Below, in pieces: positions 1 to 12,286 of a stretch of DNA of 64,000 nt. This stretch comes from Cristatella mucedo (lineage: Eukaryota > Bryozoa > Phylactolaemata > Cristatellidae): positions 9,792,001 through 9,856,000 of the forward strand of contig WPIO01000001.1 in NCBI GenBank assembly GCA_009760855.2, written 5' to 3'. The translations under genes and the position numbers were made by a program. The notes below the pieces were generated by a model. It saw only the letters and a program-made list of their open reading frames with translations. It was not told the origin of the DNA and did not search any database. Position 1 is the first letter of the stretch, and the number at the start of each line of letters is the position of its first letter.

Positions 1-972
1 ATTTGAGGTACGCCTGCCGTAGATTAGGCAGCATTTAACGATGACGATATTGCAATGAGCCGACCAAGGCCTGTAAGATGCTGATGTGCTGATCAGGATA
101 CGAACTACAAGGCATTAATGACGGGTTGATGGCAAGCTGACCCGGTTTCCGGTTGCTCTGACCTTTCATGTTGAAGTGCATTCATAGTTTCTAATAATGA
201 TAATGTAAAAATAATAGGTCGTGTGTGTTGCACCCTAAGAGAGCTTTATCTCTATCCTGGTGCTTTACACCTCGCTATAAGAGAATCAATAATTAAGGGT
301 CACTGGCATACGCGATATTGTGGTTAGACCAGCATGCTAAAACAAGCAACACTCAGGGCCACCGGTTAGTAGGACCTCTGGCTTGTAACGCTTAGCATAT
401 CCTCTGGCTGGTAACGTGCACTGAATCAACTGGTAACATGCACTGAATCATGCGACGGTTAGTGTGGGAGCACACGGCACAGGACACAAAAAGCAAGTTC
501 ACTGGGGCAAAGCTGACCAGAATAGATGCCTCTTTAGCTGAGACTTGAAGGATACAAGGTCAATGCAGGTGGTAACCATAGCAGGTAATGAGTTCCAGAA
601 TGTTGGTGCATACGAGCTGAAGGCTCGATCACCAAAAGATTTCAATTTAGTATGAGGGACTTCGAGATGACTAGGTGCTTAGGAGCCAGGAGGCCACGTG
701 GGTAGGTAGCTGGTGCAATGGAGTTAAGCGACCCTTAAGCCTGACGGAGAATTTTGAAGTCGATTTGATATATGACATTGATACGTGACCGGAACAGTTA
801 GGCAGTCGGCCTGTGAGAATCCGATATAGACCTACCTACTGTTTGAGGTTCATCTTCAGTATAGCTGCTCCTGAAGGCTGTTCATCACCACGTGACTTGT
901 GCTTGCGCGTGTCGTTGTCTTGTTGCTCACTCTTGACAGACGTAACTAATCCGGTCGACGAATTTCTTGCAG
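1..972 (+). other. ARIH1 upstream intron (partial)
   Basis: This is intronic sequence left of the first visible ARIH1 exon. Nearly 600 bases (about 210-790) are a decayed minus-strand L2-C LINE tail. No further exon is recognisable. The polypyrimidine stretch and cag acceptor end at 972. Confidence 0.6.
210..790 (-). mobile_element. L2-type LINE fragment, sublineage L2-C, 3' end
   Basis: Read on the minus strand, this copy ends with the family's 3' hairpin region (plus-strand form gcaccctaagagagcttta near 232). It contains the same blocks as the copies at 7590 and 28195: the motif tgcactgaatca, and gttccagaatgttggtgcata followed by gagctgaaggctcgatcacc. The latter corresponds to the coding end of an L2/CR1 reverse transcriptase ORF. 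It is heavily mutated with no usable frame. Confidence 0.6.
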
Positions 973-3900
973 GATAACCAGCGAGACCTTGAGCAGGCCA
1001 CTGAGCAACTGTCAGAATATCTGGAGCGCAATATCACCAGTGAAATGCTTATTGATATCAAGCAGAAAGTACAAGATAAATACAGGTAAGTTTCCATGCA
1101 CAGCATTGCTATCTCTATCTTTCATCCATGAGAAGAATATAAATATGCGTGTGTATGTGCTTGCATACCTGAAGGAGACCCGTCGTTGTTGTGCTGCTTG
1201 CCGAGAGACGGGATAGCTAAGGGCTGTGACTCGGTAAGACTGTGAGGAGCTAGACTGTTGCTAGGAACTAGCTCTCACCAAGGCCGAAGCAGTACACATT
1301 TTACAGTTGCATGCGCTTGCAGAATGTGCGTTTGTAAAGCGTAAAACGGTGTGGGGATGCACATGGTGCTTGGAACCAATCCTTCGACCTTAATATAGTC
1401 AAAATACTGACGTTTCGTAAAAGACAATTTTGGATGCCATGATGAGCAAGGAAGGACCCGGAACATGACCCTTGGCCCTTTTGCTGGCTATAGCTCAATG
1501 AGGCTCCAAGCTGGCCATCACTATAAGAGTCTGTCACATGCGGGCTGTAGTCCTGAGTAAAGCCCGACTAAACTCTAAGCATGTAGTTGGGCTAGAAGAC
1601 TTCGCTCTCCTAATCGGTGATGCTGCAGTGCGACTGTTGTCGTCTTATCGGAATTTATGTTCTTTTTATAAATGCCTAAAGTTTAAAAGCTTCATTAAGC
1701 TGACTGTCTCTGTGGATAGCCTCGATCACTGTCCTAAGATTAGGGACCGTGTACCTCGGTGTCTGGCTAAAGATCTTACTAGCTTCCTGGTTGTATCTAG
1801 GCCGGACTGCTGTAATCTACTTTTAGCCACCAAAAAGCCATTAAACCTCTGCAGCTGGTGGTGAAAATGGCTGTAAGGTTAGTCTACAAATCTGGAGATT
1901 TGGCCATGTGTCTCCTTTAGTAAAGCAGCTTTATGGTTACCGCAGATCAGCAGATATAGAGCAAAATTCTTACTCTGACGCACAGGGTCCGCCTTAACTC
2001 GGCTCCTTCGTACTTAGCTGAACTACTGCACCAGTTTCAGCCACCCTGTGCCCTCAAGTCCTTTGTGGATAATAGATTAGCTGTTCCGCTCCTTGGCCTA
2101 AAGAGTGTCGGCGGCAAAACAATTTTACACTCTTGTAGACTGTGAAACTCACTTCCACAACTGTTATGCAACGACATCTACTGTCCTGCTGCCGACTGTA
2201 GCGCATCCTTTCCAGTCGTCCTGAGCTGCTACTTTCATGCAACTCGTTCTTTGACTGCCTTCCTGGCTTAGCTATGCTTCTCGCTTTCTCTTGATTGCAT
2301 CAGATGAAGTATGTCGGCTACCGAATGTGTACCAAAAGTCTCTTAGTCTTGAGTTTGCTCTAAAAAAAAAAAAACTCCTGCGTAACACTCGCTTAGTCCT
2401 CGTGGCTTTGTGTAGTTTCAGCCGGGTACGTTTGGACATTAGGAGCGTGAAGCCTATGCCTACCTACAGTGGAAACCTGCTTTAGGTTACCTGAGAAATG
2501 CTTCACCCGATTTGTAGCTAGTCGGGCTTTTTCTTTCAAACGCTTTGCTTATTTATGTAATCTTGATGAGGTGTTCATGTACAGGTCTGTACCGTTTAAG
2601 CTGCTTGAAAATATTCAATGATGTGGGAGCTGAAAAGTCTCTGTTTCCCTGCTTTGATTCTCTTCCTGCATATTTGATATTCGTGCATAGATTAGTATTG
2701 GCCTTAATCGGTGCCTGATGCTGGAAAATACCTACAGAATAACCTCTTCATGCTGGTATTCAGCTGTGCTGGTATTTGGTGCCACACCTCCCGATCTTAT
2801 TAGCTAGGCACCTTGCATTCTCTTGCTACTGTAGTAAGTGCTGGCTTTTATTTTGATGAGTGCTTCACGAACATGCAGCTATCTAAATTTCCTAGGTATA
2901 CTACTGGTGGTGTAAGTTTGTAAATCATTACTTTATCCGCAATTCGAGTAAAAGAGCCACAAAGTAATAGATTTGTCATTATTATGCTAGGCCGAACAAG
3001 TATGCTGATCCTCCGGTTTACGAACTGGGCTTTCGTTTGTCGTTTGGCCTTGCCCAGCAGTTATCTTGGTTAATCTGAGTACCACATGCAATTAGGCTAG
3101 CGGGTTTGTGATCCTATATGGCCGTCTTTAGCACTGTAGTGTATTGAAAGATATATATGATCTAGCCATTCGACTGAATTTGTATGTATCTCTCTCTGTA
3201 AATCCACAAAGCCATAAAGACTATGTGGGTGTTATGCATGAGAGTTTTGTATAGCGCACTCACAGCCTAAGCGGCTTTCGGTACGCATTCGGTAGCCAAC
3301 AGACTTCGTCTCACGAAACAAAGAGATAGTGGGAACCATAACAGTCAGGAGAGCAGTTGAGGTAGTGAGTAGCATGGAAGTAGCAGCTCAGGACTGCTTA
3401 AATCGATGAGCCATAGTCGGCAGTAGGAGAGTAGTTGTCGTTGCATAAGAATCGTGGAAGTGAGTTCCACAGTCTAGGACCTGCAGAGCTAAAGCTTCTG
3501 TCGCCAACGGTCTTTAAGCTGAGGAATGGGACAGCTAATTTATTGTCCACACAGGACCTGGGGCGCGAAGAGGCTGAAACTGATGCAGCAGTTCAGCTAG
3601 GTACGAAGGAGCCAAGCCATGGCGGGCCCTGTATAGCAAGCAAAGCCCTCTTGACGGCTTTTACCTTGCTATCCTTCGATTGAGCAGAAATAGGTTATGT
3701 TAGCATCGGAAATAGAATTCGTGCTTAAGTGGCCAAGGGCAAGTTATTTTATTTTATTCATTTATTTGTAAGAGATCTATTTGTATGAGAACTGATCTCT
3801 TTCTAGAAACTTCACATCGGCTCAAAAGGAAACACATAGGTTCGTGCCAAGATCTGGTGGGCTAAGCAAGTGAGAACCAGCCAATGTCACGAAGTTGTTA

Positions 3901-5181
3901 GACTTGGTGGGAGAGCCATGCATGGTACATTTGCAAATCGAGTGACTTTCGATAATGTGAGCACCAAGGTTTAGTCTTTCTTGTGCAGAACCCGCGGTCT
4001 TGATTTTGCTGTGGTTTTGATTACAGCAACTGGTCTGAGGTGCTCACACTTAACGACCTGGGTCCTGGGTTCGAGTCCTGCGGTTGAAATTTCTTTAATG
4101 CTCTCCAAGTGGGAGTTACAGGTGCTAAGGCTCGTCTGCTGCTATATACAGTTAAGCTGTGGAATCAGCCAACCTTTACTATCTGTTGCTCTTAGTATGT
4201 TGTCATGGCTTTCGCATTGGATGGAGTCAAATGTCCTCGATCAGTTAGCGAAGGAGAGGCCTAGTAGAAGCGTTCTTTTATCAGTATTGCTGGGATCTTT
4301 TTAGTCACGTGGAATGGAAAGGAAACCATTATTGTAGATTGCTCTGCAGTTGATTAGCTATAATTCTGTAGGAATCTTTATATAAGAAGAAAACATTTGC
4401 ACAGCAATATGGGGGAACTACGTCTCTTAAGTACTTTGCTTATGCTGGTATGCAAACCCTAGTGAACCTTAGCAATCACCCTACTCGAAGCTGGCAATGG
4501 AAGGATTGACTGGTACAGGAATAAACCCACGACTTGGGTCGTGAAGTGCAAGCACCTTACTCATAGGCTGAGATCCCCAGGAGTAAACAGGTAGAAAGAA
4601 GCACGACACAGACAGAGCAGCAACTTGTCAGAACCGACTTCGAGCTTTAGCTTAGCTTAGCTTTTTGTAGTATGGGACGAACGCTAATCGATTTGAATGG
4701 CTTGTTACTACATATACCATGTAGTCATGGAAAAATTATGCTATGGCCAGCCTAAATGGCCTCCACCCTTGAGCATATTGCGTTCGAAGGATAGGAATGC
4801 ATAGTGACGTCACATCCGCCCCGTTTTATTTTGCTTAGCTTGTGAACTGTCAGCTGTGCTGGACATGTTTCGTGCTGTCGCTTGGGCGCTCCTCCAGTGC
4901 TGTAGAGTGCAAGCGTAGCTTGTGGTTTAGTATATTGCTGAGTGGGCAAATTAGTACCTTATCCTGCTTATCCTTTCTTTGTGCGTTCACGACTGTGAAC
5001 GCATCGCGCAACGAACATGGGTGCTGCATGCTGGCTGTTGATATAAATGCTACTTCTTTGGCGGTATCCATAATTTACCTCTTTACTTGGCAGGTACTGT
5101 GAAGGTCGAAGGAAGGTCCTACTCAAGCATGTCCATGAAGGATACGAGGGCGATCTTTGGGAGTACCAGCAGGGTATTTGA
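973..5181 (+). CDS. ARIH1: E3 ubiquitin ligase Ariadne-1 (ARIH1), last two coding exons
   Basis: Two exons join in phase: 973-1085 (after ttgcag, ending AG before gtaagt) and 5094-5181 (after ttggcag, stop TGA 5179-5181). The first reads [18 protein letters not shown] and continues through KQKVQDKYR. The second begins [19 protein letters not shown] and ends LWEYQQGI. This matches the C-terminal Ariadne domain of ARIH1, whose human tail ends HVHEGYEKDLWEYIED. ARIH1 is an RBR-type E3 that works with neddylated cullin-RING ligases; the Ariadne domain folds back on the RING2 catalytic region and keeps the enzyme autoinhibited. The RBR domain and all upstream exons lie left of the window. The 4.0-kb intron between the two exons is filled with L2-B and degenerate SINE pieces. 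The tail differs from the human one by a few substitutions and an extra QQGI ending. Identification is firm; only about 66 residues are visible. Confidence 0.9.
1540..2430 (+). mobile_element. L2-type LINE fragment, sublineage L2-B
   Basis: Broken reverse transcriptase C-terminal region. Stretches such as [19 protein letters not shown] (like SRLDYCNSLL of L2/CR1 elements), a conserved block around 1990-2050 corresponding to [15 protein letters not shown], and the 3' end around gctaccgaatgtgtaccaaa match the better copy at 8000-8710. Several stops and frame changes are present. It sits inside the last ARIH1 intron. Confidence 0.65.
3230..3650 (-). mobile_element. L2-type LINE fragment, sublineage L2-B, 3' end
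   Basis: The reverse complement of this stretch matches the 3' end of the copy at 8000-8710, including gttggctaccgaatgcgta and gctgtgagtgcgctataca. The plus-strand gttccacagtctaggacctg is the reverse of the block encoding GPRLW.SLP. Decayed and non-coding. Confidence 0.65.
4030..4120 (+). repeat. Degenerate tRNA-like SINE head
   Basis: The stretch gctcacacttaacgacctgg followed by gggttcgagtcctgc has the B-box form GGTTCGAxxCC and resembles the SINE-A head. No clear tail follows. Confidence 0.35.
4510..4590 (-). repeat. Degenerate SINE-A head
   Basis: The reverse-oriented B box (aacccacgact) and A-box end (caagcaccttactcataggc) of SINE-A are visible. The tail is missing or unrecognisable. 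Confidence 0.4.
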
Positions 5182-6640
5182 ACGTGCTGACGCCTAGAGC
5201 TCGTTATTTTAAGCGGAACATCAATATAATTTTCTAGCGATGAAGGACTGTTACTTTACGCGACAGCTGAAGTGCAAGACATGATAGGCGTTCCTAGTCT
5301 GGTCTCGGCTGTAATGAGAATCCACTGCCTGCTGTTTCCACTCGATCTGCCTTGCTGGTAACTTCGTGGCGTAGGTGTGCTATCAGCTCTGCCAACATTG
5401 TGTGGCCGATTGCAGCCAGGCCATCATCGCCATGCAACACCACTAAGCCAGCTACCGACGATTGAATGCCCTCCATGCTGGACACGTCTAGGTGATTTTC
5501 GTGCTAGGTGAGGGCAAACAATCAATCAGTTCACTTGATAGAGTGAAGCCCCGAAGTGCCATGTGCTAGATAGAGCACACCGTGATGCAATAGCAGTGAT
5601 ACTATGGAAAAAGAAGGTTGACTGAGGACTGACACTATAGGGGGGGGGTGCTTGCCTTTGCAGGACTCGTGTGGTCGGCGGTTTATCCGCCGTCGCCAAC
5701 TTCGGCTCGCGTTCGTGCTCACGACAATGTCTTGGGCTGCATGGAATTTCTGACACTTGTAGGTTGTTGACTGCTGTCTCTCTGTCCTAGTGCCGGGGCG
5801 GTGCTGATGTAAATAAACACTCGGCTGCTGTGTCAGCCACAGGCCTGCAGATTTGTTAACATGAGTCTAGACTTTGCTCAGTGCTTGGGTTATCATTTTG
5901 TTTTGTTGCTTGCTGTCATTTAATTTTGTAGTGTACGAGAAGTAGAACTGGTGCTCTAGGGCAGTGTGTAGAAAAAAATGCAAGCACTTGGTCGCACTCT
6001 TAAGAAGTGATTACAATGCTCACCGTTAATTTCACTTCAAGCTGGAAAAATTATCAGTGCAGCTCTTTTATATATGGGCTGTAGGGGACGTTGATGCTCT
6101 ACCACCGTGTGTGCTGTTGTCAATCCAGTTGCCTTGCTTTTAGTTCTATTTAGGCTGTGAGAATCAAGTCTTGACGGTGCTAGCATGTCTCGTGGTTATT
6201 GTTCGCATCATTTAAGGAAAGCATCCCTTCATTGTCAGCATTTGGATCAGACAGTTAGGGCATGCGTTTCAAGGATATTTGCGAATCTTCAAACCACTGC
6301 AGCTGGGGCGAGCGTCAACAAGTATTCAGGTGCCAGTAAACAGGAAGCCAATCTAATTTTAATTCTATGCGAAAGGACTGCTATTGGAGTAACAGCGGCT
6401 CATCAAGCTTCCAGCAGAACGGCTTGAGCATAGCAGCTTGGCGTTTTGAGGGCCAACTTAAGGTTCGTGAAAACCGTGTCCAAACCAAACATGCCAGTCA
6501 TGTAATTTTCAGATATTAGCTTGATCTAGAGGTCGGTTTGCTGGCCATTTTTCTTGCCGAGCAATGGCTCAGTGGCCATATCTACTCGCTTACCAAAGTT
6601 ATCATGTTTCATTTTATATTTATGTTTCAAATAAATAAAT
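5182..6640 (+). other. Probable ARIH1 3' untranslated region with poly(A) signal
   Basis: About 1.45 kb follow the ARIH1 stop with no convincing coding sequence and few repeats. The first good poly(A) signal is AATAAA at 6629-6634, overlapping a second copy (aaataaataaat). A G tract lies at 5641-5649. The assignment as 3' UTR is inferred from position and signal only. Confidence 0.5.
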
Positions 6641-7290
6641 ATTAATATTTTAAAACTGGTTAAGTAATAGCATTAGCAAATGTTAGGCAGATTTTGTAGT
6701 TGTTCCTCCTAGTTCCCTAAACAACTCGAGAAATTGATGGAAATGGTCGCAACTCCGAAGGCGCTCCACTACAGCCTTTTGAGGCCCATTTAAAGACAAA
6801 GCGGAAGCTCGCTCCACTGGAGATGTTTTCAAGTTGTTCGCCGAAGGCGCTCAGTCGAATATACCGCAAGAGACCGTCTAAACATTATATCCCCGTAAAG
6901 TTTCTATGCCCATTGCGAGGCTATAGCCATATAGGCCCCCCTTGCTATAGCCATATCAAGTTTCTCGGGAGTGGGCGAAACCGACAGGTCTTGGGCGCCG
7001 CATCCGGGTTACTTTCCGGGTGGGTGGGCTAAAGCCCCTCGATGTGCGATAATCCCTGTAGCGTACGGTCGTTCAGAGTCCGGCTTTGTACATCGCTAAT
7101 CTTTGTTACCGAGGAGCCGTTCGGGCGCAGCCGCTCCGATGCGGTATTGCTAAGGGTCCGCCGGCAGGAGGGTGGCGTTACAAGTGATGTAGCGGCTGGC
7201 TCCTAAACTGTCCTTGGCCGCTAGCACGGCGCAGGTAACGGGTGCTAGTCCATTCAGGCGTGCGCTAGGTACAGGTCTAGGTCATCCTCG
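6641..7290. other. Intergenic, partly GC/CpG-rich, unassigned
   Basis: From about 6740 to 7250 base composition shifts to GC-rich with many CG dinucleotides. A short motif, ctatagccatat, occurs twice (about 6921 and 6947), and gaaggcgctc also occurs twice. No gene, tRNA or rRNA segment is recognised. It could be a regulatory island or an unknown repeat. Confidence 0.3.
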
Positions 7291-7329
7291 ACGCATAACG
7301 AGTCGCGGATGCTGCACCGATACACGCAA

Positions 7330-7479
7330 AACACCCTGATAGCCCAGGAGGTAAGGTGCTCGCTCTTCACGACCGAGGTCGTAAGTTCAATTCTTGCAAT
7401 AGGCGATTCTTTATTGCCAATAGCAAGTGCTGGCGATAGCCGTTGTGGCTCTTCTGTCACTAAAAAACAGCTAAATCAG
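7330..7479 (+). mobile_element. SINE-A copy (tRNA-derived SINE)
   Basis: Plus-oriented copy. The head has an A-box-like tagcccaggaggtaaggtgc, then the paired acgaccgaggtcgt and a B-box-like gttcaattcttgc. The body and tail follow: gcgattctttattgccaa, gctggcgatagccgttgtgg, ctcttctgtcactaaaaaac, and agctaaatcagc at the end. One of only two plus-oriented SINE-A copies with body and tail here. Confidence 0.7.
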
Positions 7480-7589
7480 CAAATCTGTTTTATGCCGACA
7501 GCAGAACAAGGTAGCAATCGAGGGTACCTATACCTTGGTAGTAATAATTAATAACTAAAATAATATAATTAAAAAATTAATACCATGTT

Positions 7590-7990
7590 TGGAAAGCACC
7601 ATAGGAGAGCTATATACTATCCATGTGCTTTACAACTCGCCTTAAGACAATATATAACCGTGCGTACCATCTCTACGGCATCAAGCATGCAACAGCAAAA
7701 CAGTTATCCAAGACCATCATGCTAAGGAAAACGTGAAGATACTCGTGGCCGGCGGTTTGTAAGACACCTGGCAAATAAAATGCACTGAATCATTTACAGG
7801 TTAGAACGCAAAATGACAGGAAATAAAAGATGAGTCAACGGGTGAACTGTAGGCTGGCCGGAAGCGATTGTCTTAGCCGAGACTTGAATGTCATTGCAGA
7901 TAGTGGCCGTAACTGGAAGCAAGCTCCAGACTTTCGGGGCTTAAGAACTGACAGATCGATCACCAAAGTATTCAATTTAATTCAATGGGT
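7590..7990 (-). mobile_element. L2-type LINE fragment, sublineage L2-C, 3' end
   Basis: Shares blocks with 210-790: a hairpin remnant at 7603-7630, the block aatgcactgaatcatttaca, and near the left-reading end the remnants gatcgatcaccaaagtattc. Decayed. It abuts the plus-oriented L2-B copy at about 8000. Confidence 0.55.
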
Positions 7991-7999
7991 GGCCGAAGA

Positions 8000-8715
8000 A
8001 TTATAATAATAATAACGAGACACTTGTATTGCACTACAGCTTGCAAAAAATTAACTAGCTCTTTAGTTATGTCTCGGCTAGATTATTGTATCCCCTTTTG
8101 GCTGGGCTACCAAAGAAAGCAACTAGGCCGCTGCAGCTGGCTATTGATATGGCTGCAAGGCTGGTCTTCAATACCCAGAGTTTGAGCACGTGTCTCCTTT
8201 GCTAAAAAAGCTAGGATGGCTGCCGGTTGATCATCGGATACAGGGCGAAGTTCTTACGCTGACCCACAAGGCCCGCCACGGCTTGGCTCCTCCATACCTC
8301 GCTGAACTGCTGCACCAGTTTCAGCCTCTTCGCGCCCTCAGGTCCTGTATGTACAATAAATTAGCTGTTCCATTCCTCCGCTTAAAGACCATTGGCAACA
8401 GAAGCTTTAGCTCTGCAGGTCCTAGACTGTGGTACTCGCTTCCACGATTCTTACGCAACGACAACTGCTCTCCTGCTGCCGACAATGGCTCATCCTTTTC
8501 ACCGGTCCTGAGCTGCTACTTCTATGCTACTCACTTCCTCAACTGCTCACCTGACTCTGCTATGGTCCCCACTTTTCTTTGTTGCGTGAGACGAAGTCTG
8601 TTGGCTACCGAATGCGTACCGAAAGCCGCTTAGGCTGTGAGTGCGCTATACAAAACTCTCCTGCGTAACACCCACATAGTCTTATGGCTTTGTGGAGTTA
8701 CAGACCGAGATACAT
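8000..8715 (+). mobile_element. L2-type LINE, sublineage L2-B, 3' third
   Basis: Best L2-B copy. An uninterrupted 147-codon frame (8190-8633) encodes the C-terminal domain typical of L2/CR1 reverse transcriptases: [29 protein letters not shown], then [13 protein letters not shown] and a Cys/Ser-rich tail ending ATECVPKAA. Upstream, SRLDYC of the thumb region is readable at about 8073 in another frame. The element ends after gctgtgagtgcgctataca, without an ATT tail. It is 5'-truncated, as usual for LINEs. Confidence 0.75.
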
Positions 8716-8885
8716 AACATTACAGGAGGCCGAAATCTCTTTTTTTATGAACTGTTGTAACGGATTTCACTATGGTTATTGATAACATGCATAGCGGCTT
8801 TGCGAATATGCATTTAAAGGACAATCAGAATTGATCCGGGAAATGCTGCGAGGAGCAGGTGCATTTTAGCTTCCGTTTAGATACG

Positions 8886-9068
8886 ACCATGCCAGCCCTG
8901 TGCATGTCACCACTAACCATGTTATTTCATTTTGTTTGTTTATCAAGCATGATACTACTTACCATTCAATTGCATTTCCCTTTGCAGCAAATGTAAAGCG
9001 TCTAGAGAGAGATTAAGTTCTCTGAGGGCGCTTTATCAAGTGCATTATTATTATTATTATTATTATTG
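8886..9068 (+). mobile_element. L2-A LINE 3' end with ATT tail
   Basis: Non-coding 3' end containing ctgtgcatgtcaccactaac, the stem-loop agagagagattaagttctct flanked by GCG arms, and gggcgctttatcaagtgc. It finishes in an (ATT)n tract at 9043-9067. Confidence 0.8.
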
Positions 9069-9340
9069 TCGTGACATCAGTCGGGAGTGAGTTCCAGGCT
9101 TTGGTGGCATGCAAACTTAAAAGAGCAATAGGTGGTCCGCGAGCCCAGGAGTGAAGGAGCAACTTGGGCGGATAGGTTGGACGATGCAAGCTCGTGAATT
9201 AACCCGTAGCCTAGAGGCGTGATCGTGAAGTTAATTTTATATACTCGGTATGGAGCGAGTGAAGCGCGAAGCTCAGGCAGAAATGAAAATCGTGTACCAG
9301 CTGCGGTCGATTAAGGAGGGCAGAGATCGGGAGACCTGAG
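9069..9340 (-). mobile_element. L2-A LINE internal fragment
   Basis: The stretch gggagtgagttccaggcttt and the following blocks correspond to the reverse of the L2-A coding end (WNSLP region). Its junction with the plus-oriented copy at 9068 lies at the ATT tract. Strongly decayed. Confidence 0.5.
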
Positions 9341-9359
9341 CAAAGGGGAACTGCAATCA

Positions 9360-9840
9360 TCTTGACGCGTTATCGCAAACATGTTATCTAAACCAGCATG
9401 CAAAAGCCCACAATTATCACATCCTCATGCTTAGAGAAGCATGCAAAAGTACACAAGAAGGCACTCGCGTTCGCTGGTTAGTAAAGAGAATTATTTCTCT
9501 GAGAGCGGTATACTATGTACAATATTAATCATTATTTGTATTATTAGTACGACCCGTTGTTCTTAAAATGCACTGAATCATTTATAGGCAGGCACTTAGC
9601 AGCATCAATGCGTGATTACTCCATCACAATAATGGAAAGATCAACGGTCGTACTAATGATACAGGTCAGCATGCTTCATCGGAGCAACCGTAAAGCCCAT
9701 ACGAAAAAAAGACCAGTTCACTGCCCAGCTACTCAAGCGCAAAGCTCTTGCCGTTAGTCACAACGCTCACCGTTTCCGAACACAAAAGCACGCAGGGGAA
9801 AGCTCCCTCGGTTAGTGCAAAGGCTATGCGGAACGGGTAG
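9360..9840 (-). mobile_element. Possible L2-C remnants
   Basis: Contains aatgcactgaatcatttata and pieces like those of the L2-C copies at 210-790 and 7590-7990, with interruptions. The boundaries are guesses. Confidence 0.35.
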
Positions 9841-9864
9841 GTTTTAATTTATTTGAATGCCATC

Positions 9865-10210
9865 AAATCAGATGACGTAATGGCAGTCGGTAGCGAGTTT
9901 CAGGATTTGGCTGCAAATTAACTGCAGGAATGGTCTCCAAGGAGTTTTATGTTAGTTAGCTGCGAAAGCAGTCGACCAGAGTCAGAAGAGCCGGTTGTGC
10001 GACGATAGGCCCAATGAGGTAGCAATTCATATAGAGCAAGAGACTAATAATAATACATTTGTTATAGCGCCCTCAGAGAAATCCATCTCTATCTAGGTAC
10101 GTTACATTTGCTGCTAAGGAAGCATAATGGAATTCTTAGTGGTAGCATGCTCAATGACAACAAGCATAAAATGGTTAGAGGTGACACACGGAGGGTCAGC
10201 ATACAAAAAG
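9865..10210 (-). mobile_element. Two decayed L2-A pieces
   Basis: Bases 9865-10030 resemble the reversed coding end (gtagcgagtttcaggatttg; ggtctccaaggag). Bases 10048-10210 are a 3' end in reverse (atagcgccctcagagaaat; ggttagaggtgacacacgga). Likely two insertions or one rearranged copy. Confidence 0.5.
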
Positions 10211-11148
10211 GGTTGGAATGAAAGAGAATCAAGGTGACGGTCACAATCTAAGCCAAGCCCCAAGAAAAATGTTCGAGGCCTATTCGGAACCCAAATTTGG
10301 CCCCTCCTCCGGACCTTGGATATGACTGTACCATGATATATTACGGTACCAAGAAAATTAAGATCCAGTTCTTGTTAGGCGTTATAGAAAATTAGTATAC
10401 ATATTATCATTGTTATTATTATAACCTACACTCAGTTTGAGTCCGTCAGATATGACTGGAGAAACTTGAACAAGAAAAATCACTGCAGATACAGATGCGT
10501 TTTCGTTTCGGGAAGGTAAGGATGAGCAACTTACTCACTGCAATGCAGCAACACAAAATTGTTTACAAAAATTGCTCAGAATTCGACGAATTTTTCCTTT
10601 GTATTTTACTGCGAATTAAATACCGTGTACTCAATTCGCTAAGTAACTAACGCGTAAACATCCTTCCCCAGATGGTTAAAAGATGTGAAACGAAGGAAGA
10701 AATGGATTTGCTCTAAAATTGCAAAGGAAATTGCAATGCAGAGAACACAGTTGCAGGAATGCCAAGTTGCGTGAATGCCATGGCCACCCTTTGGAAAACC
10801 CTTTTTTCAAGTTCATAATTCTCTAAACTTCTAGTGCATAACATTACGTAACACTCCTTTACGTATTGATGCGTTATTATCTAACAATTTAGCGCATGCA
10901 TTATGAAATTGTGGCTATTATGCAGCATCTCGCACAAGCATTACGTAGTTGTGATGTGCTTACTAATATCTAATCTAACTTAGCATAGGGGTCGATAGCT
11001 AGTATACTTTGTATGAAGGCCTTCTTGCTGATCTCTAGTTAGAACAAGCGAGCTCCGACGTCTATTTTATCACGCCAGCCACTGAAACGATTGACATAAG
11101 ACTTCGTATAAGACTTTTAAAAATCACAAACCCTGTACTTATGTGCGT
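10211..11148. other. Intergenic, AT-rich, no feature seen
   Basis: No exon, repeat family or RNA gene is recognisable. Confidence 0.4.
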
Positions 11149-11300
11149 GCTGATTAAACAGCCTCTTTTTGTATAGCGACAGAAGAGCCTTTACGGCTAT
11201 CACCACCGCTAGCAGTGGCGATAAAGAATCGCCCATCGCAGAAATCGAACCCACGACCTCGGGAACGAGGTCGTGAAAGCAACCACCTTACCTAGTAACA
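11149..11300 (-). mobile_element. SINE-A copy
   Basis: Full tail and most of the head in reverse: gctgattaaacagcctcttt, atagcgacagaagagccttt, the hairpin-forming caccgctagcagtgg, the B box atcgaacccacgacctcggg, and A-box end aaagcaaccaccttaccta. The terminal tRNA end is truncated or diverged. Confidence 0.8.
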
Positions 11301-12285
11301 CATGCGTGCAGTTAATTATACATTGAAGCTTTACAAAAAGCATTTGGACTACTAATATTCCTTTATAGCTAGCTCTCCTGACTATTGTTACGGGATAGAC
11401 GGGGCATTCGATTTTATATTGCTTGATTAATTATACTGCGTGGCCGTTAAGAATGAAAGACGCGAATCGTCTGCAAAATTTTCTCCCCTTCTGTTGCCTC
11501 AGTGACATTGGATCTTATAAGTCTTCGCTAAAGATACATCAAAGCTAAGTGAACCTGTCTTTTTATTCCCGTGTGGTTTTTTTTGGTACCTGCTAATGAT
11601 TCAGTATATGTCACTTGCTATAGGTCATACTAACCGGCGGCGATCACACCAATTGTTGCAATAAACAGGTGCGTTTTAAGCTTCTTTTTAAATGTCAACT
11701 CTTGTATACAGGTTAACCTTTATGGCATTATACGGGCGGCGTAGTAGAATTATTATTAGCAGCAGAACATGGTTTAAACGTATGCCCCCTAGCAATGACT
11801 GGCTTGCTGCCTGCGAACAAAGCTGCTGCGTAACCAACTGCATTTATGACTCGTCGCGCGCATGCTAACCATGGCTGTACTTTTCTGTTTTTGTGAGGAA
11901 CTCATATTGTAAGGATCGCAAATCAAACCCACAATTAGTAGCTTCGATCGCGTTAAATATCCTTAGCCAACATTCTAACAGAAACGCTATCGGCACGTTT
12001 CTGGTTATGGCACTGTGACCGAACCTCCCTCTGGCTGGCGCTCTTTAACTGCTAGCGGAGAGCTGGACGCAGTAGGCTTATTGATTGCTCGAGCGCTCGG
12101 CAGTCCCTCAGGGCCCAATCGATCAATCTGGTCTGGTTTGGGAAGCGCGGGCAGTCGGCTTCTTCATGTGGCTAGCCAGAGCTCAGGGTTTCGCCCCGCC
12201 CATGTAACGCATGTCTGCACCTGCGGACTGACACGCGAACGAGTAGAGTGCCGAAAGAAGACCGATCGCAGCAATAGCAAATACA
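11301..12285. other. Intergenic, no gene recognised
   Basis: Unique-looking sequence. An open frame at 12015-12302 has no recognisable domain and is probably chance. Confidence 0.4.
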
Positions 12286-12286
12286 T

